This document shows positions 56,229-64,000 of a DNA stretch of 64,000 nt, in pieces. The notes under the pieces are model-generated. The model ran no database searches, was not told the DNA's origin, and saw nothing but the letters and a program-made list of their open reading frames with translations. Numbering within the stretch: position 1 is the stretch's first letter; each line of letters opens with the position of its first letter. Origin of the DNA: Canna indica. Taxonomy: Eukaryota; Streptophyta; Magnoliopsida; Zingiberales; Cannaceae. The position numbers and the translations under genes are program-made. The stretch lies in assembly GCA_034359265.1 (NCBI GenBank), contig CP136890.1, positions 27,136,501 to 27,200,500 on the forward strand, in the 5' to 3' direction.

Positions 56229-57018
56229 AAAGTCAGTTGTCCCTTACCAGTTATCACAGGTCTGTAAGTGAAGGTGAAGGACCTAGAGATGTCATCAGCG
56301 TGATATCCGTAAACCAAAGTGATATTGGTAAGGCTTTGAGACAACTAAGATTGCTTGAGAGGAGATCCATATCAGTTTGGTTGTTGAAATCAATTAGGCA
56401 TCTTGTTGAAGGAAATGAAAAATCAACTTCCAAAGTGAGCATGTTTACGGCAACAGTGCCAGAAGATAGAAGTACAGCAAGATGGAGGCTAGGTGAAGAT
56501 GAACTTCTGTTCATTCTTTATATATTTGATACTTCTGATGACTTCATATCAGCTTTAAGGTTATCAATATGGTTGTTACCCAAAGCACTAGCTATATGGA
56601 TCAAGTGCTACTACTATGCATGGTATAAGAAATGCTATGTTACCCCAAAATAGATAATATTAAGTCTGCCAGGTTGGGGAAGCCTTCTATTTTCATCCCT
56701 TCGAAGGTATGAGAATGTGCTTCGAGCTACTGATCTTTTACCTGTAGTATTGAATGCTGCAATACGTCGAAGTGTGGCAATGATAGCATCGAATGGAAGA
56801 ACTTTTTGCTCTGAATGCTGCAATACTTCGCTTGCCTATGCTCGCAACATGTTGAAAAAGTATAGAGATGTAACTAATGTGTTGAAGTGGGAGAAGAACT
56901 TGACACTAAAAGGTAAGTGGATGGAGATTTTTTTTTGTTTTCTTTAGGGGTTCCCATGGGAGTTACAGATTCTTATGAACACATCCGTCAGATGATGAAT
57001 GCAAGGATGTCTAGAATT
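56229..57018 (+). pseudogene. MED12: Mediator subunit MED12 fragment, frameshifted
   Basis: The plus strand encodes VSEGEGPRDVISVISVNQSD, IGKALRQLRLLERRSISVWL, then a Trp-Arg-Leu-x-Glu-Asp-Glu-Leu block and LSIWLLPKA (56255-56588). In another frame it gives ATTMHGIRNAMLPQN (about 56608-56650), two stops, then VGEAF, and in the first frame again SSLRRYENVLRATDLLPVVL, AMIASNGRTFC and LKKYRDVTNVLKWEKN (to 56912). After GTAAGT...TTTAG (56913-56947, only 35 bp) it reads GVPMGVTDSYEHIRQMMNAR. The order and wording fit the plant MED12 (kinase module of Mediator) middle region as I recall it. At least two frameshifts and two stops make it non-functional. It is cut at 57018 by a hAT element. Confidence 0.75.
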
Positions 57019-57100
57019 TAGAGGTGACAATAGGTCGAGCCCGGCCCGAAATTTTTGAAGGGTTAAAATCAAAATTTTAAATTTAAAGGCTATGGTTGAT

Positions 57101-57800
57101 GTCTCGTTTGGTTGATATGAGAAGTAACTTTCTACAAAAAGTTGTAATTCCCATGAATTAACTTCCCACGTGTATTTTCTGAGAAGTACATAAAAAGTGT
57201 TTGGTTGACAAAAAGTTAATTAATAGGAAGTTACACTTCCTACGTACAATATATTTGGTTGACATGAGTACTTCCTAGGAAGTACATATGAAATGATCAA
57301 TATATCATTCTTTTTATAACTTAATATTTTAATTTATATATGTTAGTATATATAAAAAAATAAATTTTATTTGTAAATAAATATTGTAACATATATATGT
57401 AAAATACAATATAATATTTTTCATATATAATTAATATAATATATATTTTATTATATAGAAAAAATAATTTTTATTTATAGTTAATATGAAAAATTACATA
57501 TTTTACTAAAAAAAAATTAAAATAAAATAAATATGTGGATAATTCAAAAATTATTTAATCTCATAATGTTGACAATATAAATTATAAATTTTGCATTAAA
57601 TGCAAATGTGGGGCTAATAATGACTTTTTATTTCAATTACAATGCATGAAGTGCAACTTACCTAGGTCCCCCTAGGTAAGTTATTTCTTGTGTTTTGCAG
57701 AAAGTTGCATTTGCTGTGCAAAATGCAGAAAGTGTGTCAATCAAACAAAAATTCTAAGAAGTACAACTTCCTGCAGAAAGTTGTGTCAACCAAACGAGGC
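57101..57800. mobile_element. MITE (700 bp) in the second hAT
   Basis: Left end 'gtctcgtttggttgatatg' and right end 'gttgtgtcaaccaaacgagg' are imperfect inverse copies. Subterminal 'aagtaactttctacaaaaag' and 'acttcctgcagaaagttg' also pair. Interior AT-rich, non-coding. No target duplication recognised, so the superfamily is open. Confidence 0.7.
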
Positions 57801-58139
57801 CTAAGTTTCGAACCTTAGACCTCTACTTTTATTTGAGATAACTTAACCATTAAATTAAGTTTTATTATCTATTTTTTAATACATTTTTTATATCTAAAGT
57901 AGTACAAATTAATAAAAAGATTTTAGAAAAAATCAAATTATAATTAAATTTTTATTTATTTTGAATACAAAAATATTCATGAAATGATAAAATAATTTTT
58001 TAAATATTATAATAAACTGCACATTAAAAGGTTGTCTACGTACCTTCTATAGTTAAACTTGTACTCCCCAATGATTAAACTATAGAAGGATCAGGTCTAC
58101 GTAGTTCTTTTTACATTGTTAATCACTCGTAGCCCCCGA

Positions 58140-58728
58140 TGATTTAACTTGTACTTGAACCAGCAGCATCAGCTTCGCTTGTTTGAGCTTTCTCCTCTCC
58201 CGATGATGAAGTATCGTGTCCTCCCTTATTTTATAATCTATCTTCAGCATCCAACCAGTCTTTTAAGCAAATGCACATTTCAACCATTTCTGCACTCATT
58301 CGGCTCCTTCTTTTGTCGAGAATTCTATTTCCTGCACTAAAACAAGACTCGGAAGCTACTGTAGATACAAGAACAGTTAGTATATCACGTGCAATGATGG
58401 AAACAATATGATACATATTTTCTTATTTTTTCCACCATGCTAAAATCTCATTATCATCTATCTCTTCAAAATGATTATGATCTAGAAAAAAAAGTCAATT
58501 CATTAAAATTAGTAGATTTAGTTTTTTTATCCTACGACCAAGTTGAGAATTAATATTATTTCTACTATCATCTCTTAATCTAGAAGAAGAAGATGTTGGC
58601 TTATTTATAATTGTATCACCAAATTTTGAAGCGTAAAATATAAACATAGAATTCAATAAATTCAAAATTCTAGATTTTTTTCTTCAACATTATTTAAATC
58701 CATATTGTTATAATAATCATCTAACAAC
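58140..58728 (-). pseudogene. hAT transposase C-terminal part (second copy)
   Basis: From 58728 downwards on the minus strand: LNSMFIFYASKFGDTIINK, DHNHFEEIDDNEILAWWKK, then TAA, then IIARDILTVLVSTVASESCF, SAGNRILDKRRSRM and CICLKDWLDAEDRL. It is continuous where the first copy has its 1-bp deletion near 48968. It carries the same TAA and frame break after the WWKK block (about 58430). The upstream part of the gene resumes at 62398 beyond the CACTA insertion. Confidence 0.85.
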
Positions 58729-58744
58729 CATTACTAGAAATTGA

Positions 58745-58950
58745 GTCTTCAGCAACGGTGGCATTCTTAAGGCCGCTCAAGTCGTTGCAGATATGTTGTA
58801 TCTGCAATGACTTTCTAACTGACACGCGAGCCATTGCTAATGATTTTAATTATTAGCAACGGCTTTCTAACGGACAAGTGAGCCGTTGCTGATGCTAACT
58901 TATTAGCAACGGTTTTCTAACGGGCGAGTGAGCCATTGCTGATAAGTTTA
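58745..58950. repeat. CACTA left subterminal repeats
   Basis: Three larger units of about 60 bp ('tattagcaacggctttctaa' plus 'cgggcgagtgagcc', 'attgctgat'), each containing 'agcaacgg' words. These are the presumed binding sites of the TnpA-like protein. Confidence 0.85.
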
Positions 58951-59884
58951 TATAGGTAGCAGATCGCGCCCGCCCCTTCTTCCTCCCGCTGCTGCCGCCG
59001 CCTCCTCCTCCCGCCTCTCGCTGCCGCTGCCGACGTCGAAGCCGCCGAGCTGCCGCTGCCACCCGTCCTCGACCGCCGATTTCAGGTATTCATCACCGCC
59101 CGGCCATCTCTTCCCGTTGCGGCCGGTGGGAAATCCGACCGAAACCCTATTTTTAGGGTTTCGGCCGGCGGCGGATGGCCGATGGCCGCCGCCGGATCTT
59201 GTACAGTGTCCGGACACAGTACGTCGGCGCCGAAAATTGTAGATTAATTTTTATTTATTTATTTATTTATTATTTATTTAATTAATTATTTAGATTAATT
59301 GTTTAATTTGTTAGATTAATTTTTAGGGTTTAGATTAATTTTTAGAGTTTATATTAATTTTTAGTTTAATTTAGTTAGATTAATATTTAATAATGGTAGG
59401 TTAATTATTTAAATTAATGAAAATGATGTAGATTAATATTAATTAATTAGTTAAAATATTGTTAATTAATCCAAAGTTGTCCTTAGTGGACTTGCGTCGG
59501 AATTGTCCACTTCGGCATTGTGCCGGAATCGTCCACTTCGGATGTCTGCCGGAATCGTCCACTTCGGACGCGCGCCGGAATAGTTTATTTTGGACTCCTG
59601 TCGGAATCGTCTAATTTGGACTCGTGTCAAAATTGTCCAATATGGACTCGAACTGACTCAAAACATTTAGAAAATAATCATCCATCCGACGAGTTGATAT
59701 ATTTCACGTACGCATCGACGAGTCGGATATGATTTAGCAAAACCTTAGATCCGTTCAGGGATTGTATGTTTGTGTAAAAGAAGTAGATGATCTTTTATAC
59801 GACGTACAATTCTTGAATTATCTCTGATTGGACAATTTGAGAATATAGTTATTTGTATTGCACTTACATTTTTCTTTTAAATGT
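58951..59884 (+). other. CACTA 5' leader: GC-rich block, ATTT run and ~30-bp repeats
   Basis: 58960-59200 is GC-rich with 'cctcctcctcccgcc' words (promoter/leader-like). 59245-59400 is AT-rich with (ATTT)n. 59478-59640 has about six diverged ~31-bp units around 'gccggaatcgtccacttcgg', which produce the chance frame 59520-59732. No gene is seen. Confidence 0.65.
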
Positions 59885-60005
59885 TAACTAATTATTCTAA
59901 ATTTTGGCAGCATCTCTCTTGTTCTCCGATACGCGCCCAGATGATATGCGGATTCGGAGAACTGTAGGGAGATGCTGCCGAAATTTAGAATAATTAGTTA
60001 ACTAT
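59885..60005. repeat. Large imperfect palindrome in the CACTA element
   Basis: 'aattattctaaattttggca', 'gcatctc' and 'gttctccgata' on the left arm are mirrored by 'ttcggagaact', 'gagatgctgcc' and 'gaaatttagaataattagtt' on the right, around a short centre near 59940. Arms are about 50 bp with few mismatches. It lies just upstream of the tnp2 start. Confidence 0.85.
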
Positions 60006-60111
60006 TAAAATAAAAACGTAAGTGCAGTTCAAATAACATAAATCACGAATGGAATAGGACAATCTCACCTAAAGACATTAACCAAAGAAATTGTCATTGA
60101 TTGACAGAATC

Positions 60112-61555
60112 ATGTCGACTGATCGAAGTTGGATGTACCGACGTCTTGATCGTGGAGCTTTAACGAATGAGTTTCGATTAGGCGTAATGTACTTCCTAAA
60201 TTTCACCTATTCGAATCGGAATTTCGTTAGCATCGGTGATCAAATCCGATGTCCGTGCCGCATTTGTTTGAATGGACGATTTTTGGATCGGGAGACTGTC
60301 ACTCTGCATCTATATAGCAAAGGATTTGCACCAAGATATTTTCTATGGACTTATCACGGGGAATCACGTGAAGTTGGGACGTCGAGTAATCCTGTCGTTC
60401 AGGCATATGGTGAATCTTCCTCTGCTGGTGCTTCTTCATGTAGTCAATCTAATCCCTATAGAACTATGATACTTGATAGTCTTGGGGGTCAATTCCACCT
60501 GAATGATAATGTTGATCAGCCAGTTCTTCAGACATCAGTCCCACCAGATACTACAGCGGTTGATATCACAGAAGTACAAACTGCGGTAGAGATTGAATTA
60601 CCGAATAAAGAAGCTGCAGAATTTTACGAGATGTTGAAAGCTGTCGATGAACCTTTATATGAGAATTATCCTAAATACACTAGGTTTTCAGCAATGACAC
60701 AACTCCTAAACATCAAGGCCGATTGTAATATCGGCGGGGTTGCGTATGATTGGATTGCAGGATTGATTAATGGAGTGTTGCCTACTGATAACAAGTTTGA
60801 GCCAACTTTTTATAAGACTAAAAAGCTAATGAGAAAATTGGGGCTTGGGTACGAAAAAATACACGCGTGCCAAAATAATTGCATTTTATATTATAAAGAA
60901 AATGTGCAGTTGGATAAATGCCCTGTATGTCAACATCCTCGTTACAAGGAGAAGAAATCGGTCCGACAGAAAAATATCTCGTTTAAGGTGCTTCGGTATT
61001 TTCCACTAACACCGAGGCTTCAAAGATTATTCATGTCGGAAAAGACAGTCCCCTACATGAGTTGGTATGCAAGAAGTCGTGATGATACAGTAATGACTCA
61101 TCCATCCGACAGTGAAGCATGGAAACATTTGGATGCATATTATCCTTCATTTGCTAGGGATACTAGAAATATAAGATTGGGATTGTGCACAGATGGTTTT
61201 AATCCGTTTGGACATTCTGCAACTCCTTATTCAGTTTGACCAGTGCTGCTGACAGTTTATAATTTGCCACCGTCAATGTGTATGAAAGATGAATTTATTT
61301 ATCTTTCGATGATTATTCCGGGTCCTAAGGGTCCGCGAAAAGAAATTGACATATTTCTCAGACCCTTGATAGATGAATTGAAAACATTGTGGACTGAGGG
61401 AGCTGTCACTTATGATTGTCATCGGAAGCAAAACTTCAATTTAAAGGCCGTGGTCTTGTGAACAATCAATGATTTCTCGGCGTACGACATGTCATCTGGT
61501 TGGAGCACTCACGGCCGACTCTCTTGTCCGTATTGTATGGAACACTTCAAATCAA
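60112..61555 (+). pseudogene. CACTA transposase (Tnp2 type), truncated with two stops
   Basis: ATG at 60112 starts MSTDRSWMYRRLDRGALTNE, the transposase-associated N-terminal domain, with IRCPCRICLNGRF and the Cys pair plus HLYSKGF and the YHGE block (to about residue 85). A Ser-rich linker follows, then the Tnp2 catalytic region from about residue 195 (LLNIKADCNIGGVAYDWIAG, CILYYKE, CPVCQHPRY, LRLGLCTDGFNPFG-like IRLGLCTDGFNPF). TGA at 61237 and at 61459 replace Trp codons. In between, IIPGPKGPRKEIDIFLRPLI is readable. After SGWSTHGRLSCPYCM (to about 61545) the gene is lost. Tnp2 cuts at the CACTA ends; this copy is inactive. Confidence 0.9.
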
Positions 61556-61770
61556 TCAGTCTTCAGAACAGACTGAGATGATGGAGCGCTAGAGTCAGAT
61601 GATGGCGGAGATACATGCTATGCTACGCAACATGTCAGGTCATCCCAAAGCAGGCATCTCTTCGGTATCATCTCATCCATCGTCCTCGAGTCAATCCACG
61701 CCGGTGTACACTCAAGCACTCCAGACCCCGCCAAATGATCCAGGCCATCCTCCATCGTCATCGTGAGATT
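61556..61770 (+). pseudogene. C-terminal tail of a second CACTA protein
   Basis: A frame with QMMAEIHAMLRNMSGHP, then a Ser/Pro-rich stretch ending at about 61767 (stop TGA). It resembles the coiled-coil and Pro/Ser tail of TnpA-like/plant transposase proteins encoded downstream of tnp2. It is joined directly to the broken tnp2, so several kb in between are deleted. Confidence 0.55.
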
Positions 61771-62039
61771 TTTTTGTATTGACTTTGTTACTGAGATATT
61801 ATACTTGTTTAATTTATTTTGTTTGGATATTGATACTTCAATTTTGCATTTGAATAGTTTTTTACTATTGTGGATAATTATACATATAAATATAATTATT
61901 TTGATGTATATCTTGGTGTATTTGTGATGTGTGAATGAATGTGTGTATGAGTGTATGGGTGTGTGAGTTATGTATCAGATAATGTATCAATGTATCAATA
62001 GAAATTTGAAATTTTAATTTTTTTCGTTACAAGGTTCAC
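61771..62039. other. CACTA 3' non-coding region
   Basis: AT- and TG-rich sequence between the last coding remnant and the subterminal repeats ('gtgtgaatgaatgtgtgtatg'). Nothing else seen. Confidence 0.5.
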
Positions 62040-62385
62040 ATCATCAGCAACGGCTTTCCCACGACCGTCCGTGGGAAAGCCGTTGCTAAAAGTTTATCGA
62101 AAGCCGTTGCTGATGACCTACAGCAACGGCTTAGCAACGGGCTTTTACTAACGGCGTTGCTACGGGCTCACCAACCGTTGCTATTAATGTTATCAGCAAC
62201 GGCTCCGCGTCCGTGGCAAAACCGTTGCTGATAATATTTTTAGCAACGGCCCGAGCGGCCGTTGCTGATCCGTTGCTAAGTTATCAGCAATGCGATTTTC
62301 TGCCACGGCTCCATTGCAACGGCGCCAGTCGTTGCACGCCGTTGCTGATGATTTTCAGCAACGGCCATTGCTGATGCCCATTTTT
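62040..62385. repeat. CACTA right subterminal repeats
   Basis: At least a dozen copies of 'cagcaacggc' / 'gccgttgctg' in both orientations within about 345 bp. Several adjacent pairs form short hairpins, for example 'ggctttcccacgaccgtccg' facing 'tgggaaagccgttgc'. Confidence 0.85.
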
Positions 62386-62397
62386 CTAGTAGTGAAC

Positions 62398-62704
62398 ATA
62401 TTTAAACCATCAATTTTCATTCTAGGGTCGAAACATATTGCTAAACAAAATAAACTAGGTATATCTGACCAATACTTTTTAAATTTAGATTTCATTAAAG
62501 AAATAATTTGTGCAAATGAAGAATGATGTTTATATGAAGAAAATATTTCATTAATATGAACTATATGTGAAAGAGTTAAATTACATATATGATATTAAAT
62601 ACCAAAAAATCATTCGGTAGCTTTATTAAAAAGTTCTAAAATTTGAGTAATATGTCTAGCAACTAACCAATCATTATCATTAATTGGTCACCAGACATAT
62701 TTTC
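62398..62704 (-). pseudogene. hAT transposase fragment, upstream part of the second copy
   Basis: The minus strand aligns with 48610-48905 of the first copy ('tctggtgaccaattaatgat', 'gttagttgctagacatatta', 'gtttagcaatatgtttcgac'). Several stops are present. It is cut at 62704 by the gypsy LTR. Confidence 0.8.
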
Positions 62705-64000
62705 TGTCACGCCCCAATTCAGGGTCACGTGACCGGCCAGGGTATACGTGCCTATACCCCGAAGCCTAACCATGCACATGCCAAATCAAATAGTGTAGCA
62801 GAAAGAAAACAACAAGTTTTATTTGAAAAAAAAAGCAAACCAACACCAAGTTTAGTCAAATAGCTCAGAAATGAAAAGTGCGGAAATACGATAAAGTCCA
62901 ACAGTTCAAAAGTTCAATCAAATAAAACCTGAAATAAATGACATAAATGCTCTCAGGGCTACAACTCCAAATCAAGCTAATACAAGTGCATGACAACTAC
63001 AAAAAGACTCAACTACGTACGACCCTAACTAGGACTGCTATGAGATTCAGCGGCTCCTCTACCCCCCAGTTGCGCCAAGTGCTCTAGCCTACCTTACCGG
63101 TCAGGCTCTTCAAAACAAAATAAAACAACGACAATGGGTGAGTTCAAAGAACTCAGTGAACAGTTTTACCAACCCCCATAAATCAACACCATAGAGATAA
63201 CAAGAATATATCTATTTCTACGGAGGCAATGTCACAAAGGTGTGACTAGCTACCAGGCCCATAGGCTACCCATGCCCACAACATCTAACTCTCAAAGAGG
63301 TGCATCAGGTCGAAGCCCTACCCATTGCCTTACCATGCTCGAAGGCAACATCACCCACAAAATGTGCATCAGGTCGAAGCCCTACCATGCCTAGAGGCAA
63401 CATCATCATCAAAGAGGTGCATCGGGTCGAAACCCTATCATGCCAAAGGCAACAACACATACTAGGGAAGTGTATCAGGCCGAAGCCCACCATGCCGAAG
63501 GCAATAGCACATACTAGGAAAGTGCATCGGGCCAAAGCCCGCCATGCCGAAGGCAACAACACATACTAGGGAAGTGCATCGGGCTGAAGCCCACCATGCT
63601 AAAGGCAACAACACATACTAGAAAAGTGCATCGAGCCAAAGCCCCCCATGCCGAAGCAACAACACATACTAGGGAAGTGCATCGGGCCGAAGCCCACCAT
63701 GCCGAAGGCAACAACACAAACTAGGAAAGTGCATCGGGCCAAAGCCCACCATGTCGAAGGCAACATCACCTGGCCAAAGCCCTCCGAACTTATCCTGTAG
63801 GTTGGAAATTTTGGCGTCCAACCACCTGGGCATAGCCCGAACCCCGGCTCCTAATCGAGCCGCTCCGTAATTCCCAAGGATATGGCGCATCAAGACCTAA
63901 GTCAATAGTCTCCTACAGTGCCCTAGGGGTGTCCTCATTACAAAGCGTCTCAACACTCCAAACCCGACCCCTATCCCTTAGACCCGTAATGTCATGAACT
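62705..64000 (-). mobile_element. Tekay-type gypsy LTR, minus strand, runs off the window
   Basis: The plus strand starts TGTCACGCCCCAATTCAGGG, the inverse of the LTR end at 20985-21001, with no PBS beside it, so it is a 3' LTR or a solo LTR. It follows the plus-strand LTR 18382-21001 in reverse: end block, 'gggctacaactcc', the repeat at 63300-63775, 'ccgctccgtaattcccaagg', 'gtgccctaggggtgtcctca'. At least 1.3 kb; the start lies beyond 64000. The frames 63300-63893 on both strands are products of the repeat. Confidence 0.85.
63300..63775 (-). repeat. Tandem repeat in gypsy LTR, about nine copies
   Basis: Unit of about 55 bp: 'gaaggcaacaacacatacta', 'gggaagtgcatcgggccgaa', 'gcccaccatgcc'. It is the inverse and expanded form of the 52-bp repeat at 20110 ('gcatggtaggg', 'ccgatgcacctc'). 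The first three copies have shorter spacers ('tcatcatcaaagaggtgcat'). Confidence 0.9.

Larger units (their letters stand above)
58729..62394 (+). mobile_element. Defective CACTA (En/Spm-type) element, 3.67 kb
   Basis: Left end CATTACTAGAAA (one change from CACTACTAGAAA), right end inverse TTTCTAGTAGTG, flanked by a perfect 3-bp duplication AAC (58726-58728, 62395-62397). Both ends carry many copies of 'cagcaacggc' in both orientations. It contains a GC-rich leader, a broken tnp2 gene and the tail of a second gene, with the middle deleted. Confidence 0.95.
57019..62704 (-). mobile_element. Second hAT element, split by three insertions
   Basis: Left TIR TAGAGGTGACAATAGG with 'gcccggcccg' subterminal sequence; possible 8-bp target CTAGAATT at 57011-57018. 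Its own segments are 57019-57100, 57801-58728 and 62398-62704, all matching the minus strand of the 46862-50047 hAT. Insertions: MITE 57101-57800, CACTA 58729-62394 and a gypsy LTR at 62705. The N-terminal part of the transposase and the right TIR lie beyond the window. Confidence 0.85.

Noticed and set aside
56913..56947. A functional 35-bp intron in the MED12 fragment
   Set aside because: Plant introns are rarely spliced below about 60-70 bp; with the surrounding frameshifts it is more likely a shrunken intron or chance GT-AG in a dead copy.
59520..59732. 70-codon repeat protein in the CACTA leader
   Set aside because: Follows the ~31-bp DNA repeat 'gccggaatcgtccacttcgg' and ends shortly after it; no support as a gene.
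63305..63893. Cys- and Met-rich repeat proteins on both strands
   Set aside because: They are translations of the tandem DNA repeat in the LTR and simply follow its period.

Overview
This window is nuclear DNA from a flowering plant. It is almost entirely transposable elements inserted into one another, with no intact host gene. The plant assignment rests on the element types: Tekay/Del-type chromoviruses (Ty3/gypsy pol ending in a chromodomain, LTRs of about 2.4-2.6 kb), SIRE/Maximus-type Ty1/copia elements (coiled-coil gag plus an extra env-position ORF), BED-finger hAT elements, a Tnp2-type CACTA element, Mutator-like foldback elements, and a fragment that reads as plant Mediator subunit MED12. 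I cannot place the species. Nearly all coding regions are broken by stops or frameshifts. Many short ORFs are shadows in LTRs and are not listed.

Layout. 1-4047: left-truncated, minus-strand Ty1/copia element (integrase and protease remnants, PBS, 451-bp 5' LTR) lying against a hAT fragment (4048-4412). 4413-11146: minus-strand Tekay-type element (RT, protease, gag, part of its LTR) into which a second copia family (LTR 7433-9161) has inserted and then recombined. 11147-13047: remnant of a third copia relative. 13048-14520: AT-rich duplicated DNA. 14525-21040: another minus-strand gypsy element (gag, PBS, LTR) whose LTR holds a plus-strand solo LTR (18382-21001). 22819-24473: Mutator-like element with 272-bp TIRs, holding a GC-rich interior and a small hAT. 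24755-26433: nested foldback Mutator-like MITEs, two of them with perfect 9-bp target duplications. 26434-31570: two opposed gypsy LTRs, one holding a solo copia LTR (29292-30969).

31571-40648: the most complete element, a plus-strand Tekay chromovirus with both LTRs (the 3' one truncated), PBS, gag, PR, RT/RNase H, IN, chromodomain and PPT. Its LTRs are almost identical but its genes carry many nonsense codons. 40808-51791: an 11-kb SIRE-like copia element with GAAGA target duplication. It has gag and an env-position ORF but no pol, and a 3.2-kb hAT element with its own GGGGAGAG duplication sits inside it.

51797-57018: LTR-like remnants, a hAT MITE, the start of another gypsy element, and the MED12 pseudogene fragment. 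57019-64000: a second hAT element of the same family, split by a MITE, by a defective CACTA element (AAC duplication), and by a gypsy LTR that runs off the window.

The most unusual points are: (i) the pol-less copia element, in which a possible internal promoter and 5'-UTR intron precede the extra ORF, with the same TCGACCGA-rich palindrome array found upstream of the TATA box in this family's LTRs; (ii) evidence that coding-dead elements moved recently; (iii) a consistent C-to-T origin of the nonsense codons; (iv) the nested foldback elements; and (v) the MED12 fragment. No tRNA, rRNA, CRISPR or bacterial-type feature was seen.
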